A DNA stretch of 64,000 nucleotides from Burkholderia cenocepacia (GCF_014211915.1 NZ_CP060039.1:1984001-2048000), one strand, 5' to 3'. Numbered from the stretch's first letter, positions 49,812-59,719 are shown. Notes: generated by a model not told the origin, from the sequence alone. A program made the numbers and translations.

Positions 49812-52345
49812 ACGCCGCGCTCGGGGCGCGACTGCGTGCGTTCGGCCGTCGCGCGGCCGACTGGTGCGCGCGCGGCATCGGGCTGCCGGCGCAACGCACG
49901 CGGGTGGACTGGCTCGTGCGGCTGTTCTTCCACGCACCGCCGCCCGGCCGGCCCGATCACGTGCGCCTTTGGGTGCGCGTCGCGTTCCTGCGGCTCGCGC
50001 ACGACTGGGGCGTGCTGCAGCCGCTCAGCGTGCGCGAATGGCTGTGGCGCGCGATCGTGCGCGCGCCGCGCGCGGCCGACGGCCGGCCCGCGCGCGATCC
50101 GCTCGCGTGGTTCGATACGTTCGTGGTGCCCGTCTACGTGGCCGGGCGCGCGGTCGGCCGGCGCATCAACGCGATGCTCGAGCGTTTGCCGTGGGTGCGC
50201 TGGGGCAGCTGGCTCGATGCGCGCGCGAACGGCGTCGGCCGGCGCCGCTGGCTCACGCCGCTGCTGCTCGTGGCCGGCGCGATGCTGTGGGCCGCGGCCG
50301 GGATGTCGCCGCTGATGCCCGGCGCGCAGTTCGCGTTCTTCGCGATGGTCGCGGTGCTCGCGCTCGCGCTGCGCCGCCTGCCGGGCCATCTGCCGACCCT
50401 CGCGCTCGCGTCGCTCGCGCTGCTCGCGACGGTGCGTTACGTGTGGTGGCGCACGACCCAGACGCTCGACTTCCGCAGCCCGGTCGAAGCCGTCGCCGGC
50501 TACCTGCTGTACGGCGCCGAAGCCTATACGTGGATGATCCTGCTGCTCGGCTTCGTGCAGACCGCGTGGCCGCTCGACCGGCCGATCGTGCCGCTGCCCG
50601 ACGATCCGGACACCTGGCCGACCGTCGACGTCTATATCCCGACCTACAACGAGCCGCTGTCGGTCGTGAAGCCGACCGTGTTCGCCGCCCAGAGCATCGA
50701 CTGGCCGAGCGCGAAGCTGCGCGTGTACCTGCTCGACGACGGCCGCCGCCCCGAGTTCGCGGCATTCGCGGCCGAGGCCGGCATCGACTACCTGACGCGC
50801 GACGACAACCGCCACGCGAAGGCCGGCAACATCAACCGCGCGCTGCCGAAGACGCACGGCGAGTACATCGCGATCTTCGACTGCGATCACGTGCCGACGC
50901 GCTCGTTCCTGCAGACGACGATGGGCGTGTTCCTGCGCGACCCGAAGTGCGCGCTGGTGCAGACGCCGCACCATTTCTTCTCGCCCGATCCGTTCGAGCG
51001 CAACCTCGGCACATTCCGGGAGATCCCGAACGAGGGCAACCTGTTCTACGGCCTCGTGCAGTCGGGCAACGACCTGTGGAACGCGACGTTCTTCTGCGGC
51101 TCGTGCGCGGTGCTCAAGCGCAGTGCGCTGGAGGAGGTCGGCGGCGTCGCGGTCGAGACCGTGACCGAGGACGCGCACACGGCGCTCAAGCTGCATCGGC
51201 GCGGCTATACGTCGGCGTACCTGCCGACCGTGCAGGCGGCCGGCCTCGCGACCGAAAGCCTCGCGGGCCACGTGAAGCAGCGCACGCGCTGGGCGCGCGG
51301 GATGGCGCAGATCTTCCGCATCGACAACCCGTTCCTCGGGCGCGGGCTCGGCTTCATCCAGCGGATCTGCTACGGCAACGCGATGCTGCATTTCTTCTAC
51401 GGGATTCCGCGGCTGATCTTCCTGACGATTCCGCTCGCGTACCTGTTCTTCCACCTGTACTTCATCAACGCGTCGTCGCTCGCGCTCGCGAGCTACGTGA
51501 TCCCGTATCTGGTGCTCGCGAACGTCGCGAACTCGCGGATGCAGGGGCGCTACCGGCATTCGTTCTGGGCCGAGGTCTACGAATCGGTGCTCGCGTGGTA
51601 CATCGCGCTGCCGACCACCGTCGCGTTCTTCAGCCCGAAGCACGGCAAGTTCAACGTGACCGACAAGGGCGGCAAGATCGACGAAGGCTACGTCGACTGG
51701 TCGACGTCGAAGCCGTATCTGGTGCTGTTCGCGCTGAACGTGCTCGCGATCGTCGCCGGCCTGTGGCGGCTCGTGGCCGACCAGGGCGACGAGGCGTCGA
51801 CCATCCTGATCACGCTCGGCTGGACCGTGTACAACCTCGCGATGCTCGGCGCGGCGCTGGCGGTCGCGCGCGAGACGAAGCAGGTGCGCGTCACGCACCG
51901 GATCGCGATGCGCGTGCCGGCGATGCTGCTGCTCGCCGACGGCTCGACCGCCGCATGCTTCACGAGCGACTATTCGACGGGCGGCCTCGGGCTTGAGGCG
52001 GTGCCGGGGCTGCCGCTCGCCGCCGGCGACACGTTGACGGTGTGCGTGACGCGCGGCGACCGGGCGTTCCCGTTCCCGGTGCGCGTGACGCGGGTGACGC
52101 CGACTCATGTCGGCGTCAGCTTCGAGGAACTGACGCTCGAACAGGAACGTCAGCTCGTGCAATGCACGTTCGGCCGCGCGGATGCGTGGCTCGACTGGCA
52201 CGAAGGCGCGCGGCCCGACACGCCGCTCGGCGGGCTCAAGGAAGTGCTGCGGATCGGGCTGGACGGCTATGTACGAATGTGGAAGGGCGCGGCGCGCGGC
52301 GTGCAGGCGATGCTCGCGCCGAAACTCGATCGCGCGCGCGACTGA
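49808..52345 (+). CDS. bcsA: cellulose synthase catalytic subunit BcsA
   Basis: An 845-residue inner-membrane processive glycosyltransferase (GT2) making beta-1,4-glucan from UDP-glucose. All motifs are present: LLDDGRR, DCDHVP (DxD), VTEDAHT (TED, catalytic base) and KQRTRWARG (QxxRW). The C-terminal PilZ domain has RVTHR (RxxxR) and DYSTGG (DxSxxG), so cyclic-di-GMP activation is expected. About eight membrane helices. The N-terminal 150 residues are an extension typical of enterobacterial-type BcsA. Start overlaps the bcsQ stop (ATGA); bcsG follows after 27 bp. Confidence 0.97.
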   Translation: MNAALGARLRAFGRRAADWCARGIGLPAQRTRVDWLVRLFFHAPPPGRPDHVRLWVRVAFLRLAHDWGVLQPLSVREWLWRAIVRAPRAADGRPARDPLAWFDTFVVPVYVAGRAVGRRINAMLERLPWVRWGSWLDARANGVGRRRWLTPLLLVAGAMLWAAAGMSPLMPGAQFAFFAMVAVLALALRRLPGHLPTLALASLALLATVRYVWWRTTQTLDFRSPVEAVAGYLLYGAEAYTWMILLLGFVQTAWPLDRPIVPLPDDPDTWPTVDVYIPTYNEPLSVVKPTVFAAQSIDWPSAKLRVYLLDDGRRPEFAAFAAEAGIDYLTRDDNRHAKAGNINRALPKTHGEYIAIFDCDHVPTRSFLQTTMGVFLRDPKCALVQTPHHFFSPDPFERNLGTFREIPNEGNLFYGLVQSGNDLWNATFFCGSCAVLKRSALEEVGGVAVETVTEDAHTALKLHRRGYTSAYLPTVQAAGLATESLAGHVKQRTRWARGMAQIFRIDNPFLGRGLGFIQRICYGNAMLHFFYGIPRLIFLTIPLAYLFFHLYFINASSLALASYVIPYLVLANVANSRMQGRYRHSFWAEVYESVLAWYIALPTTVAFFSPKHGKFNVTDKGGKIDEGYVDWSTSKPYLVLFALNVLAIVAGLWRLVADQGDEASTILITLGWTVYNLAMLGAALAVARETKQVRVTHRIAMRVPAMLLLADGSTAACFTSDYSTGGLGLEAVPGLPLAAGDTLTVCVTRGDRAFPFPVRVTRVTPTHVGVSFEELTLEQERQLVQCTFGRADAWLDWHEGARPDTPLGGLKEVLRIGLDGYVRMWKGAARGVQAMLAPKLDRARD

Positions 52346-52372
52346 CGCGGCGCGCATCATGGAGTGGGTTAG

Positions 52373-53929
52373 ATGACGTTCTGGAATCTGTATTTCATCC
52401 TGAAGTTCGCGCTGTTCGCGACCGGGCGCCTGCAGCCGTTCTGGCTCGCGAACCTCGCATTCGCGGTGGCGCTCGTGGCGAGTGCGCCGGTCCGGTCGCG
52501 CGCATGGCGCATCGTCCGGCAGATCGTGGCGGTCGCGATCGCGGTGCCGTTGCTCGCGCGGGAGCTGCATGCGCCGTCGCTCGCCCGTCTCGCGGAGGCC
52601 GCGCGCGAAGTCAGCACGTTCCGCCTCGACTACTGGATGGAGCTGCTGCCGCGCCTGTTGCCGCCGGTGCTGGCGCTGACGATCGTCGGCGTGCTGATCG
52701 TCTATTTCATCGTCAATCGCTGGCTGCGCGTCGCGACGTTCGTGGTGGCCGTGCTGGTGGTGATGCCGCTGTGGCAGGCCGGCAGCGGGCTGATGGCGCG
52801 CGTCGTCGCGCCGGCCCAGCCGCAGGCGAACGTGGCGGGCGCCACGCGCGTCGACCAGCCCGAGGATCACAACGCGGCGCTCGCGACGTTCCGCGCGCAG
52901 GAGTCGCAGCGGCAGGTCGCGTTCGGCCATCTCGGCAGCGATCCGGCCGCGCAGTTCGACGTGATCGTGCTGCACATCTGCTCGCTGTCGTGGGACGACC
53001 TCGATGCGGCGAAGGTGCGCAATCACCCGATGCTGAGCCACTTCGACTATCTGTTCACGAACTTCAGCACGGCCGCGAGCTACAGCGGGCCGGCCGCGAT
53101 CCGCGTGCTGCGCGCGAGCTGCGGGCAGGAGGCGCATGCGGACCTGTACAAGCCCGCACCGCAGCAGTGCCACCTGTTCTCGCAACTGGCAGGCGCCGGC
53201 TACACGGTCCAGTCGTTGCTGAACCATGACGGCCATTTCGACAATTTCCTGCAGGTGATCCACGACAACATCGGCGTGGCCGATGCGCCGATGATCTCGA
53301 ACGCGGCCGCGCCGGTCGCGATGCACGCGTTCGACGGCTCGGCGATCAAGGACGACTATGCGACGCTCGCGAACTGGTACGCGCAGCGCGCATCGGTGCC
53401 GGGGCCGGTCGCGCTGTACTACAACACGATCAGCCTGCACGACGGCAACCGCGTGGTCGGCAGCGCGCTGACGAGCATCGACTCGTATCCGCAGCGCGCG
53501 ACGAAAATGATGACCGACTTCGACCGTCTCGCCGACCTGATCGCGCAATCGGGCCGCCGCGCGGTGATCGTGTTCGTGCCCGAGCACGGCGCCGCATTGC
53601 GCGGCGACAAGAACCAGATCGCGGGGCTGCGCGAGATTCCGACGCCGCGCATCGTGCACGGGCCGGTCGGCGTGCGGCTCGTCGGCTTCGCCGGCAACCA
53701 CGGCGCGACGACCGTGATCGAGCAGCCGACCAGCTTCCTCGCGCTCGCGCAGTTGCTGTCGAATCTCGTGTCGAACAGCCCGTTCAAGCCCGGTGCGACG
53801 CTCGCGCAATACGCGGCCGATTTGCCGCGCACGCGGATGATCGGCGAGAACGAGGGCACGGTGACGATGCAGACGGCCGCGGGTTACGCGGTGAAAACGC
53901 CGGACGGTGTATGGATCGACGAACAGTGA
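52373..53929 (+). CDS. bcsG: cellulose phosphoethanolamine transferase BcsG
   Basis: A 518-residue protein with about four or five N-terminal membrane helices (LYFILKFALFATGRL, VLALTIVGVLIVYFIVNRWL) and a periplasmic alkaline-phosphatase-fold domain. It moves phosphoethanolamine from phosphatidylethanolamine to cellulose glucose. The metal/nucleophile region is VLHICSLSWDDLDAAKVRNH, then TAASYSGPAAIRVLRASCGQ, where Ser of SYSGP is the probable nucleophile; VFVPEHGAALRGD supplies metal ligands. Its presence with bcsE and bcsF predicts pEtN-modified cellulose. Confidence 0.95.
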   Translation: MTFWNLYFILKFALFATGRLQPFWLANLAFAVALVASAPVRSRAWRIVRQIVAVAIAVPLLARELHAPSLARLAEAAREVSTFRLDYWMELLPRLLPPVLALTIVGVLIVYFIVNRWLRVATFVVAVLVVMPLWQAGSGLMARVVAPAQPQANVAGATRVDQPEDHNAALATFRAQESQRQVAFGHLGSDPAAQFDVIVLHICSLSWDDLDAAKVRNHPMLSHFDYLFTNFSTAASYSGPAAIRVLRASCGQEAHADLYKPAPQQCHLFSQLAGAGYTVQSLLNHDGHFDNFLQVIHDNIGVADAPMISNAAAPVAMHAFDGSAIKDDYATLANWYAQRASVPGPVALYYNTISLHDGNRVVGSALTSIDSYPQRATKMMTDFDRLADLIAQSGRRAVIVFVPEHGAALRGDKNQIAGLREIPTPRIVHGPVGVRLVGFAGNHGATTVIEQPTSFLALAQLLSNLVSNSPFKPGATLAQYAADLPRTRMIGENEGTVTMQTAAGYAVKTPDGVWIDEQ

Positions 53930-54108
53930 CGATAGCTGGCGAAGGCGACGACGATCGCCTGTCGCAACCGAACGACGTGATCGGCCTCGCGCGGCATCTG
54001 CCCGCGCTCGATCCCGAGCGCTACGTCGACGAACAGGCGCGCCGCGCGTTCGACGCGTCGCTCGATCGCTGGCCGACGCTCGCGAAGCTGATGGGATTGA
54101 AGGCCTGA
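53911..54108 (+). CDS. bcsR: small cellulose-synthase regulator BcsR
   Basis: A 65-residue cytosolic protein overlapping the end of bcsG by 19 bp. The pattern NDVIGLARHLPALDPERYVD, then FDASLDRWPTLAKL, matches BcsR (ND-I-AL...LP-LD...Y-D... RWPLLAE). In E. coli BcsR forms a complex with BcsQ and is encoded first in its operon; here it is last, separated from bcsQ by bcsA and bcsG. Confidence 0.82.
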   Translation: MDRRTVTIAGEGDDDRLSQPNDVIGLARHLPALDPERYVDEQARRAFDASLDRWPTLAKLMGLKA

Positions 54109-54123
54109 AGGCACCGCGGCCGG

Positions 54124-54140
54124 CCCGGATACCGGGTTTT
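54124..54140 (+). terminator. Rho-independent terminator of the cellulose operon
   Basis: Stem CCCGG/CCGGG with loop ATA followed directly by TTTT, 16 bp after bcsR. It marks the end of a bcsB-to-bcsR transcript of about 14.8 kb. Confidence 0.75.
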
Positions 54141-54293
54141 ATTGAGCATGGTTGACACGAAACTAGACCGGTCTATATCATTTGGCGCAGTCCACTTGGC
54201 GCACGTGTCAGGCTATTCCGTCGAATAGCCGCGCGAGCCGTGCGTATGTTTTATTCGGCAAATGGGCGATAAAAGTCAAATAACGGAGGGTCT

Positions 54294-54614
54294 ATGCGTT
54301 CGGCAAGCGCTTTTCTCGTGGGGCTGACGGTTTTGCTGGTTTCCGGCTGCGCGGGTATCGCCGGCAGCACCAACATGCTGACCGACGACAAGATCAAGTC
54401 CAGTACCGCCGGCACGCTGGGGTACTCGCCCGATGAACTCGTCATCGTCAACCGCCGCACCGAAGGGACGAATACCTACGTCAACCTGAAGGCCAGGGAC
54501 GGCAAGGAGTTCGCGTGCACGATCAATGGCGGCAATCTGCTGTCTTTCGGCATGACGAACCCGCCGGTGTGCAACCGCAAGGGGCAGCCGCGCCAGGGTG
54601 GCCCGTTCTCTTGA
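54294..54614 (+). CDS. small lipoprotein of unknown function
   Basis: A 106-residue protein with a lipoprotein signal (AFLVGLTVLLVSGC, lipobox VSGC). The mature part has TAGTLGYSPDELVIVNRRTE, then KEFACTINGGNLLSFGM. GGAGGG lies 3 bases before the ATG. It stands alone behind the cellulose terminator with 185 bp of upstream non-coding AT-rich DNA that should hold its promoter. No family recognised. Confidence 0.8.
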   Translation: MRSASAFLVGLTVLLVSGCAGIAGSTNMLTDDKIKSSTAGTLGYSPDELVIVNRRTEGTNTYVNLKARDGKEFACTINGGNLLSFGMTNPPVCNRKGQPRQGGPFS

Positions 54615-54726
54615 ATGTAAAGGTCGGACGGTCCGCCCAATGACCGGCGCCGTCGTCTGGGCCGTCCGGCGATCCGGCGGTCATCGCGGATTCATTGTGT
54701 TTGTCTTGTGTCGGTCGGGTGCTGCC

Positions 54727-55481
54727 ATGTCGTATCACATTCGGATCGTGTGCCGAACGGTAGCGGTGTGCGTGACCGCGGTCGCCGCACTGTCGGGGTG
54801 CGCGGGGATGTTGGCCGCCTCGTCCGGTCCGCAGCCGGAACGCGTGGCGGCGCAGAAGGAAGAAGGCGCCCGCTATACCCAGACGCTGACGTCGTTCATC
54901 GCGCTGGTGTCGAACGCCCAGGCCTCCACGCCCGACAGTCGCGCCAGAATACTCGACGCTTACCAGCGCGTCCTGTATCAGTACTCGGTGGCTGCCGTGA
55001 ACTGGGTGCGGCTCGTCCATCCGGCGCTGCAGCCGCTGCCGCTGTCCCTGCAGCCGCTTCCCGCGCCGACGGGCACGCCCACGACGGCCGAGGTCGATCG
55101 CGGCTATGAACACGCGATCGAGATGCGGGTGGCGATGTGGGATATCGGCGAGGCGGCGATCTGGGGGAAGACCTCGAAGATGTCGATCCCCGCTACCGCG
55201 GCACCGCGCCTGCCGTGCCGATGCCGCCGCCGCTGCCGCCATTCCAGGACGTGCGGGATTCCCGGTATGCGAGGCTGGTTGCGCTGACGAAGCAGGCGGA
55301 CGACGCGCAGCGTGCGTCGATCGAGCAACAGCGGCAGGTCGAGGCCAAGGAGTTGGCCAAGGCGCTTGCCATGGCGAGGGCCGTGCCGTACTCGCCGCCG
55401 CAAGCGCAGGGCCAGCCTCAGCAGGAACAGCGCTGGTGTACGCAGTCGGGTGGCGGAGTCGTGGGCCGCGTGCCGTGCTGA
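54727..55481 (+). pseudogene. lipoprotein of unknown function, apparently frameshifted
   Basis: Starts MSYHIRIVCRTVAVCVTAVA, then ALSGCAG, a lipoprotein signal. The first frame runs to RVAMWDIGEAAIWGKT; adding one C after 55173 continues in the second frame as LEDVDPRYRGTAPAVPMPPP and on to QQEQRWCTQSGGGVVGRVPC with stop at 55481. Restored length is about 251 residues; unrestored, the first frame ends at 55287 with an unnatural Arg/Cys-rich tail. The C-terminal half is Pro/Gln-rich and helical (QADDAQRASIEQQRQVEAKE). It follows another lipoprotein gene by 112 bp. Function unknown. Confidence 0.75.
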
Positions 55482-55524
55482 GCCTGCATCGCCGGGCGGC
55501 CTCGGTCGCCCGTTGCGCGTTGCG

Positions 55525-56406
55525 TTATGCCTTGCGTGCTGGCTGGCGCGTCCATTCGCTTTCTTCGCCCGGCACCTTGCCGAACGACTGATCGGCCCAT
55601 GCGGCACGCGCCGCATCGATCTTCGCGCGCTCGCTCGATACGAAATTCCATTCGATGAACCGCTCGCCCGGCAGGTGCGCACCGCCGAGCAGCATCACGC
55701 GCGCGCCGTTCGTACTCGCTAGTGCAACGCTCGCGCCCGGTTCGAGCACGGCCATCGTCGCGGGGGCGAGCGACGTGCCGTCGACGCTGAGGTCGCCGTC
55801 GACGAGATACACGCCGCGTTCCTCATGTTCGGCATCGAGCGCCAACGTGCCGCCTGCCGCGAATTCCGCAACCGCATAGAGCGTCGGCGAGAACACGGCG
55901 ACCGGCGACACGAGCCCGAACGCGGTGCCCGCGATCACGCGCACGGTCACGCCGTCGCGCGTGAACGACGGCAGCGTGTCGGCCGCATGGTGAACGAACG
56001 CGGGCGTCGTGTCTTCATGCTCGACCGGCAGCGCGACCCAGGTCTGGATGCCGTGCACCGGCTGCTCGCGCGGGCGATCCTCGTCGGGCGAGCGCTCCGA
56101 ATGCACGATGCCGCGGCCGGCCGTCATCCAGTTCACGTCGCCCGGCACGATCTTCTGCCGGAAGCCGAGGCTGTCGTGATGCATCAGCGAGCCGTCGAAC
56201 AGGTAGGTGACGGTCGCGAGCCCGATGTGCGGGTGCGGCAGCACGTCGATGCCGCGCCCGGCCGGCAACACGGCCGGCCCCATCTCGTCGAAGAAGATGA
56301 ACGGGCCGACGAGGCGCGCGGCGCGCGCGGGCAGCACGCGGCGCACGACGAGGTTGCCGATGTCGCTTTCGCGCGGCGTGAGCAGGGTCTTGATCGAGGC
56401 GGACAT
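55525..56406 (-). CDS. pirin family protein
   Basis: A 293-residue bicupin of the pirin family. The N-terminal cupin has the metal-binding pattern HPHIGLATVTYLFDG, then HHDSLGFRQ, ending MTAGRGIVHSERSP with the fourth ligand; the rest is the second cupin (AEHEERGVYLVDGDLSVDG). Some bacterial pirins act as quercetin 2,3-dioxygenases, others as regulators of pyruvate metabolism; the role here is open. The start is MSASIKTLLTPRES at 56406, since the upstream open frame to 56769 is a shadow of the OsmC gene. An OsmC gene precedes it by 44 bp in the same direction, a frequent stress-related pair. Confidence 0.93.
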   Translation of the reverse strand: MSASIKTLLTPRESDIGNLVVRRVLPARAARLVGPFIFFDEMGPAVLPAGRGIDVLPHPHIGLATVTYLFDGSLMHHDSLGFRQKIVPGDVNWMTAGRGIVHSERSPDEDRPREQPVHGIQTWVALPVEHEDTTPAFVHHAADTLPSFTRDGVTVRVIAGTAFGLVSPVAVFSPTLYAVAEFAAGGTLALDAEHEERGVYLVDGDLSVDGTSLAPATMAVLEPGASVALASTNGARVMLLGGAHLPGERFIEWNFVSSERAKIDAARAAWADQSFGKVPGEESEWTRQPARKA

Positions 56407-56450
56407 GACAGGAATCTCGTGACGGTGGCGGTGACGGTGGCGGGAAATGC

Positions 56451-56843
56451 TCAGGCGATCGCCGTGTCGATCGTGATCGGATGCGTGAGGATCTTGTGCA
56501 CCGGGCAGGCATTCGCGATCTGCAGCAGGCGTTCGCGCTGCTCGTCGGTCAGGTCGCCGTCGAGCGCGATGCGGCGCACGATCGTGCTGCCCGCGCTGCC
56601 CGATTCGTGCGCGAGCTTCACGTGCACTTCGTCGAGCGGCCAGCCTTTTCGTTGCGCATACATCTTCAGCGTGATCGCGGTGCATGCGCCGAGGCTCGAC
56701 AGCAGCAGCGCGACGGGCGTCGGCGCCGCATCGCCGCCGCCGAGCGCCGCAGGTTCGTCGGCGCGCCACTGGTGGACGCCATCGGTGAAGTGGACGAGAT
56801 AATCGACCGGGCCGATGCTCGCTTCGACGGACAGTTCGCTCAT
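56451..56843 (-). CDS. OsmC family peroxiredoxin-like protein
   Basis: A 130-residue protein of the OsmC/Ohr superfamily. The two redox cysteines are in [17 protein letters not shown] and NACPVHKIL, the spacing and context of YhfA/OsmC-like thiol peroxidases that remove organic hydroperoxides. [20 protein letters not shown] is the conserved entry loop. Probably co-transcribed with the pirin gene downstream. Confidence 0.93.
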   Translation of the reverse strand: MSELSVEASIGPVDYLVHFTDGVHQWRADEPAALGGGDAAPTPVALLLSSLGACTAITLKMYAQRKGWPLDEVHVKLAHESGSAGSTIVRRIALDGDLTDEQRERLLQIANACPVHKILTHPITIDTAIA

Positions 56844-56887
56844 TGTGGTTCCAGGTGGGAAAGGGGACGGGCCGGGGAGGCCGAACG

Positions 56888-58470
56888 TTACGGTTCGAGC
56901 AGGCGCTGCAGCCGCAGCTCCTCGAAATCCAGCTCGGATTCTATGCGGTGCAGCACCGCGTCGTCGACCCGGCCGTCGCGATGCAGGTCGAGCAACGCGT
57001 CGCGCGACACGCCGACCAGCTCGAGCTCGACGCGCAGCATCCGCGCGCGCGCACGTCCGCGGGCTCCGCGCCGTCGCGATGTGCGTGCTCGTTGAACGCG
57101 ACGCGGCTCCGGTATTCGGTCAGCAGTCGGTCGAGCGACGCGCGTTCGAGGCCGGCGCCGCGCTGCTCGCGCGCATCGAGCTCGGCGAGCGCCGCGCCGA
57201 ACGTGTGCGCACGCACCGCATGTTCGGACATCGTGCGGCGCGCGGCCGGGCGCAGCTTCAGCACGCGGATCAGCGGCGCGAGCGTGCCGCCTTGCACGAC
57301 GAGCGTCGCGATGATCAGCAGGAACGTGCTGAACAGGATCAGGTCGCGGCCGGGGAAGTTGGCCGGCAGCGCGATCGCGGCCGCGAGGCTCACGACGCCG
57401 CGCATGCCCGACCAGCCGAGTACGACGGCTTCGCGCCACGACCACGCCGCGTGGCCCGCGCGCCGCGCGCGCAGGCGGCCCGGAAGCCACATCGCGACGA
57501 ATACCCACACCACGCGCGCGCCGATCGCGGCGGCCGTCGCCGGCAGCGCGACCCGCAGGCCGGCCATCAGCACCGCGCCTTCGTGGTTCACGCCCGCGAG
57601 AATCGCGTGCAGCGCGAGGCCGATCAGGATGAACACGAGCGCGTCGAGCACGAACACGATCGCTTCCCACGTCGCCTTCGCCTTGATCCGCATGTCGGCG
57701 CCGAACACGCGATGCTGGCGCACGCCGAGCACGAGGCCGCAGGTGACGACCGACAGCACGCCCGAGCCGTCGACGGCTTCCGCGATCCCGTAGCTGCCCC
57801 ATGCCATCGCGAACGTCACGACGATGCCGAGCATCGGTTCGCGCAGGCGCTGCAGCACCCAGCACATCGCATGGCCGCACGCGAGGCCGACCGCGATGCC
57901 GATCAGCGTGAGCGAGAAGAACAGGCCGGTCGCGCTCGCGGTCGTGATCGTGGCGGCGAGCGCGGCCGATACGGCCATCTGGTACAGCAGCAGGCCCGAC
58001 GCATCGTTGACGAGGCTTTCGCCCTCGAGCACCGCGACGAGCCGCGCGGGCAGCGGGTGGCGCTGCAGGATCGCTTTCGCGGCGACCGCGTCGGGCGGCG
58101 ACACGATCGCACCGAGCGTGAAGCACGCGGCCCACGGCAGCGCGGGATTCGCCGCATGCACGGCGAGCGCGACCGCGACGGTCGTGAACGCCACGGCCCC
58201 GAGCGCGAGCGACGCGATCGATGCGAGCTCCTGCCGGAATTCCTTCCAGGCGGTGTAGAACCCGCTCGACATCAACAGCGGCGGCAGCACGGCCGCGAGC
58301 AGCAGCGCCGGGTCCATGTCGGGCACGCGCTTGCCGGCGACGGCGACCACGCAGCCGCCGAGCAGCAGCACGACGGCCGGCGGAATCGACACGCGCTCGG
58401 CGAGCCAGGTGAGGGCGCCCGCGCCGCAGATCAACAGCAACAGGTAATGGAACAGCTCGACGTTGGTCAT
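56888..58470 (-). pseudogene. Na+/H+ antiporter (CPA1 family), apparent frameshift near 3' end
   Basis: A CPA1-type antiporter with about 12 membrane helices, starting MTNVELFHYLLLLICGAGAL. Conserved pieces: FTLGAIVSPPDAVAAKAIL, EGESLVNDASGLLLYQMA (NDA motif) and LGWSGMRGVVSLAAAIALP. The cytosolic tail is intact to [17 protein letters not shown], then the frame turns into Cys/Ser-rich nonsense. In another frame the natural tail continues as [20 protein letters not shown] and ends RLQRLLEP at 56888. The break is in a GCGCGC run around 57040-57052 (one base lost or two gained). The membrane part is unaffected, so a shortened protein might still work. Confidence 0.82.
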
Positions 58471-58495
58471 GCGCGGCAGGCGGCGATGGGGTGGA

Positions 58496-58756
58496 TCAAG
58501 AAGGCTTGCGGTCGTTCCCGGCGCCGCCCGGCAGCGCGCCGAACATGTGCTGGCTGCACTGCGCGTCGCGCCATGCGGTGTTCAGCCGATGGCCGGACAG
58601 CATCCGGCGCGCGACGGGGAGGATCTGTTCGCCGGCCAGCATGCCGAGCAGGCCGACGAGCGCGATGATCGGCGGTGCGGGCGAATTCACGCCGATCGCG
58701 CCGTAGATCACGCCGGCGAGGATGCCGGCGAGCAGCGAGAAGACATACGGTTTCAT
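58496..58756 (-). CDS. XapX-domain small membrane protein
   Basis: An 86-residue protein. The first 50 residues form the XapX (DUF1427) domain: two short membrane helices around GAIGVNSPAPPIIALVGLLG, followed by a tail with Cys and His. The domain's function is unknown; the name comes from a xanthosine-related locus. A second XapX gene lies at 60816. It is 25 bp after the antiporter start in the opposite order (upstream on the same strand), so the two may share a transcript. Confidence 0.85.
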   Translation of the reverse strand: MKPYVFSLLAGILAGVIYGAIGVNSPAPPIIALVGLLGMLAGEQILPVARRMLSGHRLNTAWRDAQCSQHMFGALPGGAGNDRKPS

Positions 58757-59032
58757 GGTGGTGCGCCTCGTGATGGCCGAGCGGCGCCGGAACGGCGCCG
58801 TCAGAGTCTTGAAAGCGTAGCGGGTTTGCGTGAAGAAAAAAAGGGCGGGCGGCCCCGGACGGGCATTCGTTCAGGAATCGGATCGATTCCATTCCTTGGG
58901 TGTTCGCGCCGCGCGTTTGCGGCTTAAATATTTCGGCCCGGATGACGATCCGGCGCCGACGCATTTCAGGCTCCTCCCGTTTTCACGGTCGAGGCATGCC
59001 CCCCTTTTTTCGTTCACAGGACACCTTGCGCC

Positions 59033-59719
59033 ATGAGCAACCCGAAACTCGAAGTACTGACGCCGCAGAACAGCCAGCTGATCTTCATCGACCAGCAGCC
59101 GCAGATGGCGTTCGGCGTGCAGTCGATCGATCGGCAGACGCTGAAGAACAACGTCGTCGGGCTCGCGAAGGCGGCGAAGGTCTTCAACATCCCGACCACG
59201 ATCACGACGGTCGAAAGCGACAGCTTCTCGGGCCACACCTATCCCGAGCTGCTCGACGTGTTCCCGAACCAGAAGACGCTCGAACGCACGTCGATGAACT
59301 CGTGGGACGACCAGAAGGTGCGCGACGCGCTCGCCGCGAACGGCCGCAAGAAGGTGGTCGTGTCGGGCCTGTGGACCGAGGTCTGCAATACGACGTTCGC
59401 GCTGTGCGCGATGCTCGAAGGCGACTACGAGATCTACATGGTCGCCGACGCATCGGGCGGCACGACGCAGGCCGCGCACGATTTCGCGATGCAGCGCATG
59501 GTGCAGGCCGGCGTGGTGCCGGTCACGTGGCAGCAGGTCCTGCTGGAATGGCAGCGCGACTGGGCGCGCCGCGACTCGTACGACGCGGTGATGGCGATCG
59601 CGAAGGAGCATTCGGGCGCATACGGGATGGGCGTCGACTACGCGTACACGATGGTCCACAAGGCAGCGCAGCGTACCGCGACGCCGCACGAGTCGATTCC
59701 GGCCGTACCGGCGAAGTAA
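59033..59719 (+). CDS. isochorismatase-like hydrolase (YcaC type)
   Basis: A 228-residue cysteine hydrolase of the isochorismatase-like superfamily. The probable triad is Asp in LIFIDQQPQM, a mid-chain Lys and Cys in VVVSGLWTEVCNTTFAL, preceded by the cis-peptide region GLWTE. The sequence is closer to YcaC-type hydrolases of unknown substrate than to nicotinamidase. Alone between the XapX gene (divergent, 276-bp gap) and a convergent LysR gene; a strong hairpin follows. Confidence 0.9.
   Translation: MSNPKLEVLTPQNSQLIFIDQQPQMAFGVQSIDRQTLKNNVVGLAKAAKVFNIPTTITTVESDSFSGHTYPELLDVFPNQKTLERTSMNSWDDQKVRDALAANGRKKVVVSGLWTEVCNTTFALCAMLEGDYEIYMVADASGGTTQAAHDFAMQRMVQAGVVPVTWQQVLLEWQRDWARRDSYDAVMAIAKEHSGAYGMGVDYAYTMVHKAAQRTATPHESIPAVPAK

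Noticed and set aside
49415..53809. 1464-codon open frame on the minus strand
   Set aside because: Shadow of bcsQ, bcsA and bcsG, with the same Arg-rich nonsense composition.
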